Shown: positions 1-7,305 of the stretch, one piece after another
Position numbering within the stretch: the first letter of the stretch is position 1
Layout of the letters: each line of letters opens with the position of its first letter
From: Algoriphagus sp. NG3
Lineage (GTDB): Bacteria; Bacteroidota; Bacteroidia; Cytophagales; Cyclobacteriaceae
Direction of reading: 5' to 3'
Assembly (NCBI RefSeq): GCF_034119865.1
Contig: NZ_CP139421.1
Coordinates: forward strand, 3,348,001-3,412,000
Length of the DNA stretch: 64,000 nucleotides
Program-made: the position numbers and the translations under genes
The notes under the pieces: model-generated
Databases searched by the model: none
Seen by the model: the letters and a program-made list of their open reading frames with translations, nothing else
What the model was told of the DNA's origin: nothing

Positions 1-830
1 TTGAACCAGGTCATTTGCCGCTTGGCATATCTTCTTGAGTTTCTTTTGAGCAGGCGGATCGCTTCTTCCTTGTCATAGCTGCCCTCCATAAATCCAAAAA
101 TCTCAGAGTACCCTACGGTCTGCAGCGCATTGAGATGCCGCTTTCCATAAAGTGCCTCAGCCTCATCGAATAACCCTGCAGCTATCATCTGATCCATCCG
201 CTGGTCAATCCTTGTATATAGCTCTTCCCTGTCCCGCTCAAGTCCTATTTTAATAACCTTAAAAGATCTTTCCTTTCTCGATTTGTTACGGAACGAACTG
301 AATTTTCTACCAGTCCCGCGCCATATTTCCAATGCTCTCATTAGACGTTGGGGATTTTTTTGATCCACTTGCAAAAAATACTCAGGATCATGAGCAGCAA
401 CCTCTTCCTGAAGAAAAGTTATTCCCTTTTCCTCATACTCCTTGATCAATTGCTGCCTCACCTCAGGTGATATAGCTGGCATTTCATCCAGACCATTCAC
501 CACTGCATCTGCAAAAAGCCCTGATCCTCCGGTCATGATAACCACTTGATGTTTGGCAAATAAATTTTCAAGTAAAGCAATTGCGTCCTGTTCAAACTTC
601 CGTACATCGTATTCATCCTCAATAGACAAACTATCCACGAAATGGTGAGGAACCTGCTTTAATTCCTCAGCAGTAGGTTTGGCAGTACCTAGACTCATTT
701 CCCGGTAAAATTGCCTACTATCGCAGGACACAATTTCAGTCTTGTAATTTTTGGCTAGATTTAAACACAAATTTGTCTTCCCAACTGCCGTGGGACCCAC
801 TACTAGAATCAAATAGGATCGGTGTGACAA
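1..830 (-). CDS. miaA: tRNA dimethylallyltransferase MiaA (3' end cut by window)
   Basis: Reading the minus strand from about 830 to the window start gives an open frame typical of MiaA, which transfers a dimethylallyl group to A37 of tRNAs that read codons starting with U. Visible signatures are the P-loop GPTAVGKT near the N-terminus, the DSRQFYREMSLGTAKP segment that binds tRNA/substrate, MTGGSGLF, and the C-terminal RRYAKRQMTWF, where the frame leaves the window. About 276 residues are present, so only the last few tens of residues are missing. There is no in-frame ATG near the start; TTG at 830-828 (followed by SHRSYLILVV) is the best guess, TTG at 836 the alternative. It diverges from the response-regulator run with only about 23 bases between starts. 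Family assignment is firm; the start is not. Confidence 0.93.
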   Translation of the reverse strand, partial: MSHRSYLILVVGPTAVGKTNLCLNLAKNYKTEIVSCDSRQFYREMSLGTAKPTAEELKQVPHHFVDSLSIEDEYDVRKFEQDAIALLENLFAKHQVVIMTGGSGLFADAVVNGLDEMPAISPEVRQQLIKEYEEKGITFLQEEVAAHDPEYFLQVDQKNPQRLMRALEIWRGTGRKFSSFRNKSRKERSFKVIKIGLERDREELYTRIDQRMDQMIAAGLFDEAEALYGKRHLNALQTVGYSEIFGFMEGSYDKEEAIRLLKRNSRRYAKRQMTWF

Positions 831-853
831 AATCAAATAAGATGGATTGCTGA

Positions 854-1621
854 ATGTCAAAATTCCAAAGTATTATAATGAAAAGCAAAAAGGTCTTGAT
901 TGTAGATTACAATGATGCACACCGACAGCTGATGGAAAACCTGATTGCCCAGCTTTACACGGTAGAATCAGTGAAATTTGGAAATCTTGCACTGGAAAAA
1001 GTGGGCAACAATAAATTTGATTTGATACTCATAGCCATCCAAATGCCAGATATGGATGGAATCTCTATAGCCAAAGCTATTTGGAGGCAATCAAGTTACC
1101 AGCACCCCATCATCGCTGTTTCTTCCTACTCTGCTGAGTCCGCCAGGCAATGTTTTCTCGAGATAGGCTTCATTGATTTAATCAACAAACCTATCAGACC
1201 GAAGGAATTTCTAGACAGAATCGCTGCTTTTTTCAGTTTCCAAGATAATAATGAAAACGATCCCAAAGACAGCGCACTAATCTTGGACAAAAACATTTTA
1301 CACCAATTATTAAAGTATAAATCCGCAAATAACCTAAGGTCTTTGTATATTGATTTTCTTGCGGAATTCGATCAATTGATGGAAAAGCTAGAAATAGCTT
1401 TTGAAGAGAAAAACAAAAAATCCCTGGTCGAAAATCTTCATACCATAAAAGGGAATTCTGGAAGTTTGGGTGCAAATTTGATTTATACAGTAGCTACAGA
1501 AGCTGATAAGCTGGCACGTGCCGGGAATTGGGATACGCTGGAAAACATACTGAAAAAACTCAAAAATGAACGCATTTTATTTGAAAAATATCTCGAAGAA
1601 GAAACTACTTTTAACCTATGA
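854..1621 (+). CDS. Pseudo-receiver domain fused to HPt phosphotransfer domain
   Basis: This 255-residue protein has a CheY-like receiver fold at about residues 10-130 and an HPt domain at about 150-250. The HPt motif HTIKGNSGSLGA is intact, with H196 the expected phospho-histidine. In the receiver, the position of the phospho-acceptor Asp is Ala61 (LIAIQMPDMDG instead of the usual LMDIQMP; codon gcc at 1034-1036). The N-terminal acidic pair is only half kept (D18-Y19), while the conserved Lys (NKP) is present. The receiver therefore should not be phosphorylated in the normal way. ATG854 is used here, but Met9 (878) gives a start nearer the fold. The stop overlaps the next gene, a normal receiver, by 4 bases (ATGA), so the pair is probably co-translated. 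A role as a phosphorelay node is inference. Confidence 0.85.
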   Translation: MSKFQSIIMKSKKVLIVDYNDAHRQLMENLIAQLYTVESVKFGNLALEKVGNNKFDLILIAIQMPDMDGISIAKAIWRQSSYQHPIIAVSSYSAESARQCFLEIGFIDLINKPIRPKEFLDRIAAFFSFQDNNENDPKDSALILDKNILHQLLKYKSANNLRSLYIDFLAEFDQLMEKLEIAFEEKNKKSLVENLHTIKGNSGSLGANLIYTVATEADKLARAGNWDTLENILKKLKNERILFEKYLEEETTFNL

Positions 1622-1995
1622 ATGACTCCAAAAAAATTCTCGTCGGCGAAGACAGTTCTATAATTCTAAACTTGACGAAGAGTATTCTTTCTTTTGAAAA
1701 TTATCAGATGAAAGCAGCGAAAAATGGCAAGCAGGTACTGGAAATGCTTGAAAAAGAAGATTTCGATCTAATCCTAATGGATCTCAACATGCCTGTACTG
1801 GACGGAACTACCTGTACCAAAATGATCCGGAATTTATCAGATGAAACTAAATCTAAACTTCCTATAATTGCCATTACGGGCAATATGAGTAATTATACAA
1901 TGGATGAGTTCAGGAGACTAGGTTTTGATGACTTCATACAGAAGCCACTGGACTATGACAAACTACTGGCTACGGTAAAGAAATTTCTGAGTTGA
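1618..1995 (+). CDS. Stand-alone CheY-like response regulator receiver
   Basis: A 125-residue single receiver domain with all the expected parts: acidic cluster E11-D12, phospho-acceptor D55 (LILMDLNMP), the Thr/Ser switch in AITGN, and the Lys in QKPLD. There is no output domain, so it probably acts by protein contact or as an intermediate in a phosphorelay. It begins inside the stop of the pseudo-receiver/HPt gene (4-base overlap), which makes that HPt protein an attractive phosphate donor or acceptor; this pairing is inferred from gene order alone. The next gene starts one base after its stop. The sensor kinase is not in this run. Confidence 0.9.
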   Translation: MNDSKKILVGEDSSIILNLTKSILSFENYQMKAAKNGKQVLEMLEKEDFDLILMDLNMPVLDGTTCTKMIRNLSDETKSKLPIIAITGNMSNYTMDEFRRLGFDDFIQKPLDYDKLLATVKKFLS

Positions 1996-1996
1996 C

Positions 1997-2275
1997 ATGG
2001 TAATAAAACACACGAAGCACTTTTTGGACAAACTGGAAAATCTATTCGCATCATCCGAGTACATGCTGCGTTATGAAAAAGGAAACTTCAAATCCGGCTA
2101 CTGTGTATTGAAGGATGCCAAAATCGTAATTGTGAATAAATACTTTCCGCTGGAAGGAAAAATCAACGCACTAATAGATATTTTGATTGACTTGAATCTT
2201 GACCCTTCAGACTTCAAAGACAAAGCAAATCATGACTTCCTCACTGAACTGAGGCAAACCCAGTTAAAGTTTTGA
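1997..2275 (+). CDS. Conserved small protein of unknown function (92 aa)
   Basis: A 92-residue soluble, mixed-charge protein with no signal peptide, membrane segment or recognisable motif. It starts one base after the upstream receiver stop, and its stop overlaps the TTG start of the metallo-hydrolase gene by 4 bases, so it is almost certainly translated as part of this run. The middle (about residues 34-60, KSGYCVLKDAKIVIVNKYF and following) reads as beta strands, followed by an Asp/Leu-rich helix. I do not recognise a family with a known function; small proteins in this position next to the metallo-hydrolase appear in other Bacteroidota, from memory only. Confidence 0.75.
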   Translation: MVIKHTKHFLDKLENLFASSEYMLRYEKGNFKSGYCVLKDAKIVIVNKYFPLEGKINALIDILIDLNLDPSDFKDKANHDFLTELRQTQLKF

Positions 2276-3036
2276 AAGTTACTTTTTTAGGAACCGGCAC
2301 CTCTCAGGGAGTACCGGTGATAGGATGTGATTGTAAAGTATGTAGATCGCTGGATTTCAGAGACGAGAGATTCAGGACATCGATACATATCCAAGTCGGC
2401 GAATTATCTCTTGTAATTGATACTGGGCCGGACTTCAGAAGCCAGATGCTCAGGGCAGGGATCACCAAGCTAGATGCTGTGGTATATACTCATGAGCACA
2501 AGGATCACACCGCAGGTCTGGATGATATCCGCCCCTTTAACTTTAAGCAACAAAGGGATATGCCCATTTTCGGCAGGATTCAGGTTTTAGACCAGATCAG
2601 GAAAGAGTTCTCCTATATTTTTGCAGGAACAAAGTATCCCGGTGTTCCAAGAGTGAAGACTATTGAAATCGATGAGAACCCCTTTACCATCCAGGGAATC
2701 ACCATCACTCCTATACCGGTGATGCATTATAAGCTGCCCGTCCTTGGTTTCAGGATCGGTGATTTCACTTATATCACCGATGCAAACTATATTTCAGAAG
2801 AATCTCTTAGATTAATAGAAGGTACGGAAACCCTGGTCCTTAATGCCTTGCGGAGAGAATCCCACATTTCCCATTTTACGCTGGCAGAAGCTATAAGTGT
2901 AGCCAAGAGGACCGGAGCAAAGCAGACTTATTTCACGCATATATCCCATCAATTAGGCTTGCATAGTGCAGTCGAAGAAGAATTACCAGAAGGGATAGCC
3001 TTGGCCTATGACGGGCTTCAGCTAACTTTGGGATAA
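2272..3036 (+). CDS. Metallo-beta-lactamase fold hydrolase, PhnP/RNase Z-like
   Basis: This 254-residue protein has the metallo-beta-lactamase metal site HEHKDH (H74-x-H76-x-D78-H79), a later Asp in ITDANYIS and a C-terminal His in FTHISHQLG, enough to bind two metals. The opening GTGTSQGVPVIGCDC with a nearby Cys pair is typical of the PhnP/Lipoate-associated branch that cleaves cyclic phosphodiesters. The true substrate cannot be read from the sequence. It starts at TTG2272, overlapping the upstream stop by 4 bases, and its own stop shares one base with the next start, so it sits in a tightly coupled run. It is cytoplasmic, with no signal peptide. Confidence 0.88.
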   Translation: MKVTFLGTGTSQGVPVIGCDCKVCRSLDFRDERFRTSIHIQVGELSLVIDTGPDFRSQMLRAGITKLDAVVYTHEHKDHTAGLDDIRPFNFKQQRDMPIFGRIQVLDQIRKEFSYIFAGTKYPGVPRVKTIEIDENPFTIQGITITPIPVMHYKLPVLGFRIGDFTYITDANYISEESLRLIEGTETLVLNALRRESHISHFTLAEAISVAKRTGAKQTYFTHISHQLGLHSAVEEELPEGIALAYDGLQLTLG

Positions 3037-4616
3037 TGCATCTTAATTATCATTTTCTGAAATACCTATGTCCTGAGCTGGAAACGGCTTTCATGGGTAA
3101 AAAAATAACTTCCTGCTTTTCCCAAAACAAAGAGGAATTGATCATAGAAGCGCATGATGGGATAGAAACCAGGTATATCCGCGCACATTTACATCCCCCA
3201 CAGATTTTTCTTTCTTTTCCGGAAAATTTCCAACGTGCCAGACGCAATAGCATTGATCTGTTCAAGGAACTGATAGGGGATGAAATTGTAGCATGTAAAG
3301 TACTGGGCTTTGAACGTGCTTTCTATTTCACACTGGGATCAGGTAAAATCCTCCTGTTCAAATTACATGCAAACAGAAGTAACGTACTGCTTTATGAGTC
3401 AGAGAGCGAAATCCCGAAAAAAATATTCCGAAATGGGATTGCTGAGGACAGAGAGCTGAATTGGATGACTTTGAATAAGGAGCTTGACTTAAGCAGGAAA
3501 AACTTCGAAGATTTAGACGGAAATGCTTCCAAATTCCTTCCGACTTTAGGCACGATTCCCAGACAATGGCTTAAAGAAAAAGGCTTTCCTGAGGCAGATC
3601 TTGCCCACAAATGGAAGCTTATGCAGGAACTGCTGGATATGTTGGACACGCCGCTCTTTTCTTTAGTAGAAAAGAACGGAGAAATCCACCTAAGCCTTCT
3701 ACCGGAAGAAAATCCCATCAAGACTTTTTCCGAACCAATCCAGGCTGTAAATGAATTGTTTTATCTGGCACTGGTCAGGGGGAATTTTGAAAAAGACAAA
3801 AACTCGCTGCTGAAAAAGTATCAGGAACTCCTCAAAAGAACAAATTCCTATATCCAAAAATCCGGACAAAAACTGGATGAACTACGAAACTCCGCACCTC
3901 CATCCCAGCTAGCGGATGTCATCATGGCTAATTTACATGAATTTCAAAGCGGAAAACTGGAAACTGAATTGATGGATTTTTACACTGGAGAAACTATTCT
4001 GGTAAAACTCAAGCCAAATCAAAAACCCCAAGATTATGCGGCTTCCCTTTACCGGAAAAGCAAAAACAGAAAGCTGGAATGGGAGCAACTTGAGAAAACC
4101 ATAGAATCAAAAATAAAATTGGTAACCTCATTGGAATCTAAAATTGAGGAGCTGGGTAAAATAGAAGATTTCAGAGCTCTAAAAGCCTTCCAGAAGACTT
4201 ATGGTGAGGACAAAGTGATACAAAAAGATGCTGTGGTGTTGCCTTTCAAAACATTCGAATTCGGAGGATTTCCTATATATGTAGGCAAATCCTCACAGGC
4301 TAATGATGATATGCTCCGTGGCTATACCAAGAAAGACGATATCTGGTTACACGCACGGATGGTTCCAGGTTCCCATGTGTTGATAAAGACCTCTGGCCTG
4401 AAGAACATTCCAGGAGCTGTGTTGGAGACTGCCGCTGCTTTGGCCGCATTCTATTCCAAAAACAAGAATGAAAGCCTGGCTCCCGTCATCTACACTGAGG
4501 CAAAATATGTAAGAAAAGTCAAAGGATCACCTGCAGGATCCGTGATGGTAGAAAAAGAAAAAGTCCTGATGGTAGTGCCCCGAGGACCAGAGGAGATTTT
4601 CGGCAAGGCAGAATAG
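3036..4616 (+). CDS. NFACT-family protein (RqcH/Rqc2-like)
   Basis: A 526-residue protein with an NFACT-N (fibronectin-binding A N-terminal) region at about 1-200, a charged coiled-coil middle at about 255-395, and a C-terminal NFACT-R domain whose signature DDIWLHARMVPGSHVLIK starts at D434. In Bacillus the homologue RqcH binds stalled 50S subunits and recruits tRNA-Ala to add C-terminal alanine tails (ribosome-associated quality control). That function is family knowledge and is not shown here. It is the last gene of the run that begins at 854 and shares one base with the metallo-hydrolase stop. No rqcP or other quality-control gene lies close by. Confidence 0.9.
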   Translation: MHLNYHFLKYLCPELETAFMGKKITSCFSQNKEELIIEAHDGIETRYIRAHLHPPQIFLSFPENFQRARRNSIDLFKELIGDEIVACKVLGFERAFYFTLGSGKILLFKLHANRSNVLLYESESEIPKKIFRNGIAEDRELNWMTLNKELDLSRKNFEDLDGNASKFLPTLGTIPRQWLKEKGFPEADLAHKWKLMQELLDMLDTPLFSLVEKNGEIHLSLLPEENPIKTFSEPIQAVNELFYLALVRGNFEKDKNSLLKKYQELLKRTNSYIQKSGQKLDELRNSAPPSQLADVIMANLHEFQSGKLETELMDFYTGETILVKLKPNQKPQDYAASLYRKSKNRKLEWEQLEKTIESKIKLVTSLESKIEELGKIEDFRALKAFQKTYGEDKVIQKDAVVLPFKTFEFGGFPIYVGKSSQANDDMLRGYTKKDDIWLHARMVPGSHVLIKTSGLKNIPGAVLETAAALAAFYSKNKNESLAPVIYTEAKYVRKVKGSPAGSVMVEKEKVLMVVPRGPEEIFGKAE

Positions 4617-4638
4617 CTGGAACAGTCACAATCGACTG

Positions 4639-4654
4639 TAGAATTTAAATTCTA
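4639..4654. repeat. Perfect 16-bp palindrome
   Basis: The sequence tagaatttaaattcta reads the same on both strands. It lies 23 bases after the NFACT stop with no T-run after it, so it is a weak terminator candidate; it could be a protein-binding site or chance in AT-rich DNA. Confidence 0.45.
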
Positions 4655-4704
4655 GAGGTCAGAAATCAAACAAGGAAACCCCAAAGGGGTTAAACATTTA
4701 ATAG

Positions 4705-4823
4705 GAGGCTGTCTCATAAGTAAGTTTTCTTGTCAGGCTGAGCGAAGTCGAAGCCTTTTATGCGCTAATTAAGCCCATTTCGACTTCGCTCAATGTGACA
4801 ATTATGAGTTATGAGACAGCCTC
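4705..4823. mobile_element. MITE-like element with 15-bp terminal inverted repeats
   Basis: The ends are perfect 15-base inverted repeats (gaggctgtctcataa at 4705-4719 and its complement at 4809-4823). Inside lies a second inverted pair built on tgagcgaagtcgaa (about 4738-4752 and 4779-4792), so the whole 119 bases can fold into a long hairpin. It has no coding capacity. The design fits a non-autonomous element mobilised by a transposase encoded elsewhere. The inner gagcgaagtcgaag motif is, from memory, a frequent intergenic repeat in Bacteroidota. No clear target-site duplication is visible at the flanks. Confidence 0.65.
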
Positions 4824-4980
4824 ATCAAAGTTGATGATGGGGACAACAACCCCAATGGGATTGAACTTCTTCGTTTGAAAGAGAAACAATATAAAGTAAA
4901 ATCAGGACTTGACATTTGATTTCCCAAGCACCTTTCCCCCTAGCTTCCCATAACCTGAACAGGAGCAGCTATCATCCATA

Positions 4981-5018
4981 AAAAAAAGGATCCCGGCAGA
5001 AGCCAGGGTCCTTTTTTT
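4981..5018 (-). terminator. Rho-independent terminator of pyk
   Basis: On the minus strand a GC hairpin (stem ccc-ggc / gcc-ggg with loop agaa, one bulged base) is flanked by A-run and T-run. It sits 19 bases after the pyk stop. The A-run on the other side makes it possibly bidirectional. Confidence 0.85.
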
Positions 5019-5036
5019 TAAGATTCAGCATCAAAT

Positions 5037-6461
5037 TTATTCAACTATGTGAATCTTGAGCATGTTGGTTTTGCCATTGGATTTTAGTGGCATGCTGCCT
5101 GTGTTGATGATTATATCCCCTGACTTCACATGATCATCATTTTTCAGCGTATTTTCAATATCTAGGAATGTCGCATCCGTGGAGACTTGATTTTCGTAGA
5201 AATAAGCTCTTACTCCCCAAACAAGACTCATTTGTGTGATCAGGGGCTTATTTCTGGTAAACACAAAAATGTTCGCTGAAGGTCTGTGGGAAGCAATTCG
5301 AAATCCGGTAAATCCAGAAGAAGTGATCCCAACAATCGCTTTTGCTTTTACATTTCTAGACAATCTGGAAGCCATCAAAACCAAATTATTGCTTAAGAAG
5401 GTTTCGTCATCTTCAGGGATTTTATAGAGGTTATGATAGATTTCCGCATTTGCTTCTAGGTAGCTGATGATGCTACTCATAGCTTTCACCGCATTTACAG
5501 GGTATTTACCTGAAGCCGTTTCCGCAGAAAGCATTACTGCGTCAGCACCATCCAAAACGGCGTTGGCCACGTCATTCGTTTCAGCCCGCGTAGGTCGTGG
5601 GTTTGTAATCATGCTTTCCATCATCTGGGTAGCGATGATCACAGGCTTGCAAGCAAGTTTACACTTCTCCACTATTCTTTTTTGCCAAAGAGGGACTATC
5701 TCCATAGGCACTTCCACACCCAGGTCACCTCTGGCGACCATGATAGCGTCGGTAGCTTCTATTATAGCATCAATATTTTCCAGGGCTTCAGGCTTTTCTA
5801 TTTTGGCAACAATCTTACAAACCTTGCCTTTGGCCTCGATTCTTTCTCTCAGATCAATGATATCTTCCGCTGATCTTACAAATGAAAGCGCTATCCAATC
5901 TACCTCCTGTTCCAACCCGAAGGCTAAATCTTCAATATCCTTTTCTGTAAGAGAAGGGGCGCTTACTTTGGTACTTGGAAGGTTGATCCCTTTTCTGGAT
6001 TTCAATATCCCTCCGTGGATGACCGTACAATTGACATTTTTTCCGTCAGTATCATTTACCACAACCTCCAGATTACCATCATCTATTAAGATTCGGTCAC
6101 CCGTCACCACATCATTCGGAAGGTTTTGATAAACTGTACTCACTAGTCTACTAGACCCTACCACAGGCTCATTTGTAATAGTTATTGATTCACCTGCTTT
6201 GATTTCCACTCCATTATTTTCCACTTCACCCACACGGATCTTAGGGCCTTGAAGATCCTGAAGGATCCCGAGATTGAGTCCATCTTCCTTGTTTATTCTG
6301 CGGATAATATCCGCCACTTCAGCATGGATATCATGTGTGCCATGGGAAAAATTGAGTCGAAACACATTGGCGCCGGCTGCCGCCAGGCTTTTGATGGTTT
6401 CATAATTATTGGAAGCAGGGCCTATTGTTGCGAGAATCTTAGTTTTATTGAAATGGCTCAT
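5037..6461 (-). CDS. pyk: Pyruvate kinase
   Basis: A 474-residue pyruvate kinase, which converts phosphoenolpyruvate and ADP to pyruvate and ATP. The N-terminus TKILATIGPAS, the active-site stretch KIVAKIEKPEAL and the Mg/K site IMVARGDLGVEVP are all present, followed by TQMMESM and the C-terminal allosteric domain. The length is normal for the bacterial enzyme. It lies 7 bases after the IPExxxVDY gene and ends just before a strong terminator, so the two genes form one minus-strand operon. This order (IPExxxVDY, pyk, with acpP-fabF-rnc diverging) is a familiar arrangement in Bacteroidota. Confidence 0.97.
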   Translation of the reverse strand: MSHFNKTKILATIGPASNNYETIKSLAAAGANVFRLNFSHGTHDIHAEVADIIRRINKEDGLNLGILQDLQGPKIRVGEVENNGVEIKAGESITITNEPVVGSSRLVSTVYQNLPNDVVTGDRILIDDGNLEVVVNDTDGKNVNCTVIHGGILKSRKGINLPSTKVSAPSLTEKDIEDLAFGLEQEVDWIALSFVRSAEDIIDLRERIEAKGKVCKIVAKIEKPEALENIDAIIEATDAIMVARGDLGVEVPMEIVPLWQKRIVEKCKLACKPVIIATQMMESMITNPRPTRAETNDVANAVLDGADAVMLSAETASGKYPVNAVKAMSSIISYLEANAEIYHNLYKIPEDDETFLSNNLVLMASRLSRNVKAKAIVGITSSGFTGFRIASHRPSANIFVFTRNKPLITQMSLVWGVRAYFYENQVSTDATFLDIENTLKNDDHVKSGDIIINTGSMPLKSNGKTNMLKIHIVE

Positions 6462-6468
6462 TATAGAA

Positions 6469-6897
6469 TTAATAAGTTAATAGGTTTTCTTTTGATTTAA
6501 GTTTACTTACATCCAGCTTCATTACATTTTGCACGTAGCGATTTTTTGCCAGCTGGTTGGCAAATGTATTAATACTTATTTGAAAGGTTTCGTCCTGGAC
6601 CAAAAGGAAATAGTCCATTGATTTCAGTTCAGGAATCAAATAGGCCACTTGATTGGTAGAGTTTAACGCCTTATTTCGGAGTAGCTGAACAAATCCATGC
6701 GGTAAAGAAAGGAAATATTGAGCGATTTTCAGGCTTGGTTGGGTCATAAATTCCAAAGAAAGATCATCGGATTTGGTTAGATTGAGGTCTAATTCTCTAT
6801 TGATCAACCAGGCCATCTTATAATCCCTAACAGGCGATACAAGACCCAAAACCTCGAAATCATACGTATGTTCTATTAGTAATTTGACCTTCTTCAT
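6469..6897 (-). CDS. IPExxxVDY family protein
   Basis: A 142-residue protein with the motif IPELKSMDYFLL near residue 88, matching the Bacteroidota family named after IPExxxVDY (here Met replaces Val). It is cytoplasmic, without a signal peptide. Function is unknown; the family is usually found beside acpP/fabF/rnc and pyk, as here. It is the first gene of the minus-strand operon with pyk (7-base spacing) and has a TAnnTTTG promoter element 23-30 bases upstream of its ATG. Confidence 0.88.
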   Translation of the reverse strand: MKKVKLLIEHTYDFEVLGLVSPVRDYKMAWLINRELDLNLTKSDDLSLEFMTQPSLKIAQYFLSLPHGFVQLLRNKALNSTNQVAYLIPELKSMDYFLLVQDETFQISINTFANQLAKNRYVQNVMKLDVSKLKSKENLLTY

Positions 6898-6919
6898 GCA
6901 GGGAAAAAATGAATCAAAA

Positions 6920-6927
6920 CAAAGTTA
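6920..6927 (-). promoter_or_regulatory. Predicted -7 element for IPExxxVDY-pyk
   Basis: The minus strand reads TAACTTTG, an exact match to the Bacteroidota -7 consensus TAnnTTTG, about 23 bases before the ATG. A -33 TTTG at the usual 20-base distance is not evident, so support is partial. Confidence 0.45.
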
Positions 6928-6987
6928 GAAAATATAATTCAACTTCCGGGAACTATCAATTGCATAAAAATTTACTTGGATCTTTTC

Positions 6988-7019
6988 TTTGTCAATTAGG
7001 TATTAAATATATTTCTTTG
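6988..7019 (+). promoter_or_regulatory. Predicted promoter for acpP operon
   Basis: TTTG at 6988-6991 is followed after 20 bases by tttcTTTG (7012-7019), resembling the Bacteroidota -33/-7 pair although the -7 lacks TA. The acpP start is 30 bases downstream. Confidence 0.45.
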
Positions 7020-7049
7020 CGAAGTGTTATTAACTAAACTGATCACAAA

Positions 7050-7286
7050 ATGTCTGAAATTGCACAAAAAGTAAAAGCCATCATTGTTGACAAACTTGGC
7101 GTAGAAGAGTCTGAAGTTACTTTGGAGGCTAGTTTTACCAATGATCTTGGTGCTGATTCTCTTGATACTGTAGAATTGATTATGGAGTTCGAAAAAGAAT
7201 TCAACATCTCTATCCCTGATGATCAGGCAGAGCAAATCGGAACTGTGGGACAAGCAGTTACCTATTTGGAAGCTAACGTAAAATAA
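7050..7286 (+). CDS. acpP: Acyl carrier protein
   Basis: A 78-residue acidic four-helix acyl carrier protein. S37 in [15 protein letters not shown] is the site that receives 4'-phosphopantetheine. It carries growing acyl chains in type II fatty-acid synthesis. Length and sequence are standard. fabF starts 19 bases later on the same strand, followed by rnc, the classic acpP-fabF-rnc order of Bacteroidota. Confidence 0.98.
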   Translation: MSEIAQKVKAIIVDKLGVEESEVTLEASFTNDLGADSLDTVELIMEFEKEFNISIPDDQAEQIGTVGQAVTYLEANVK

Positions 7287-7305
7287 TAATTCCTAAATTC
7301 ATTAT

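Larger units (their letters stand above)
4617..5036. other. Non-coding patch of 420 bases with repeats and terminator
   Basis: No plausible gene lies here. Starting from the left it holds an inverted repeat (acagtc/gactgt, 4622-4639), a perfect 16-base palindrome (4639-4654), a G/C hairpin aacccc-aaa-ggggtt (4677-4691), a MITE-like element (4705-4823), a degenerate second C/G block (about 4849-4860), and the pyk terminator (4981-5018). It separates two convergent transcription units, where mobile-element debris is best tolerated. Confidence 0.7.

Noticed and set aside
5467..6129. 220-residue open frame on the plus strand inside pyk
   Set aside because: It is antisense to a clear pyruvate kinase and its Ser/Ile-rich composition is a mirror of the real gene's codons.
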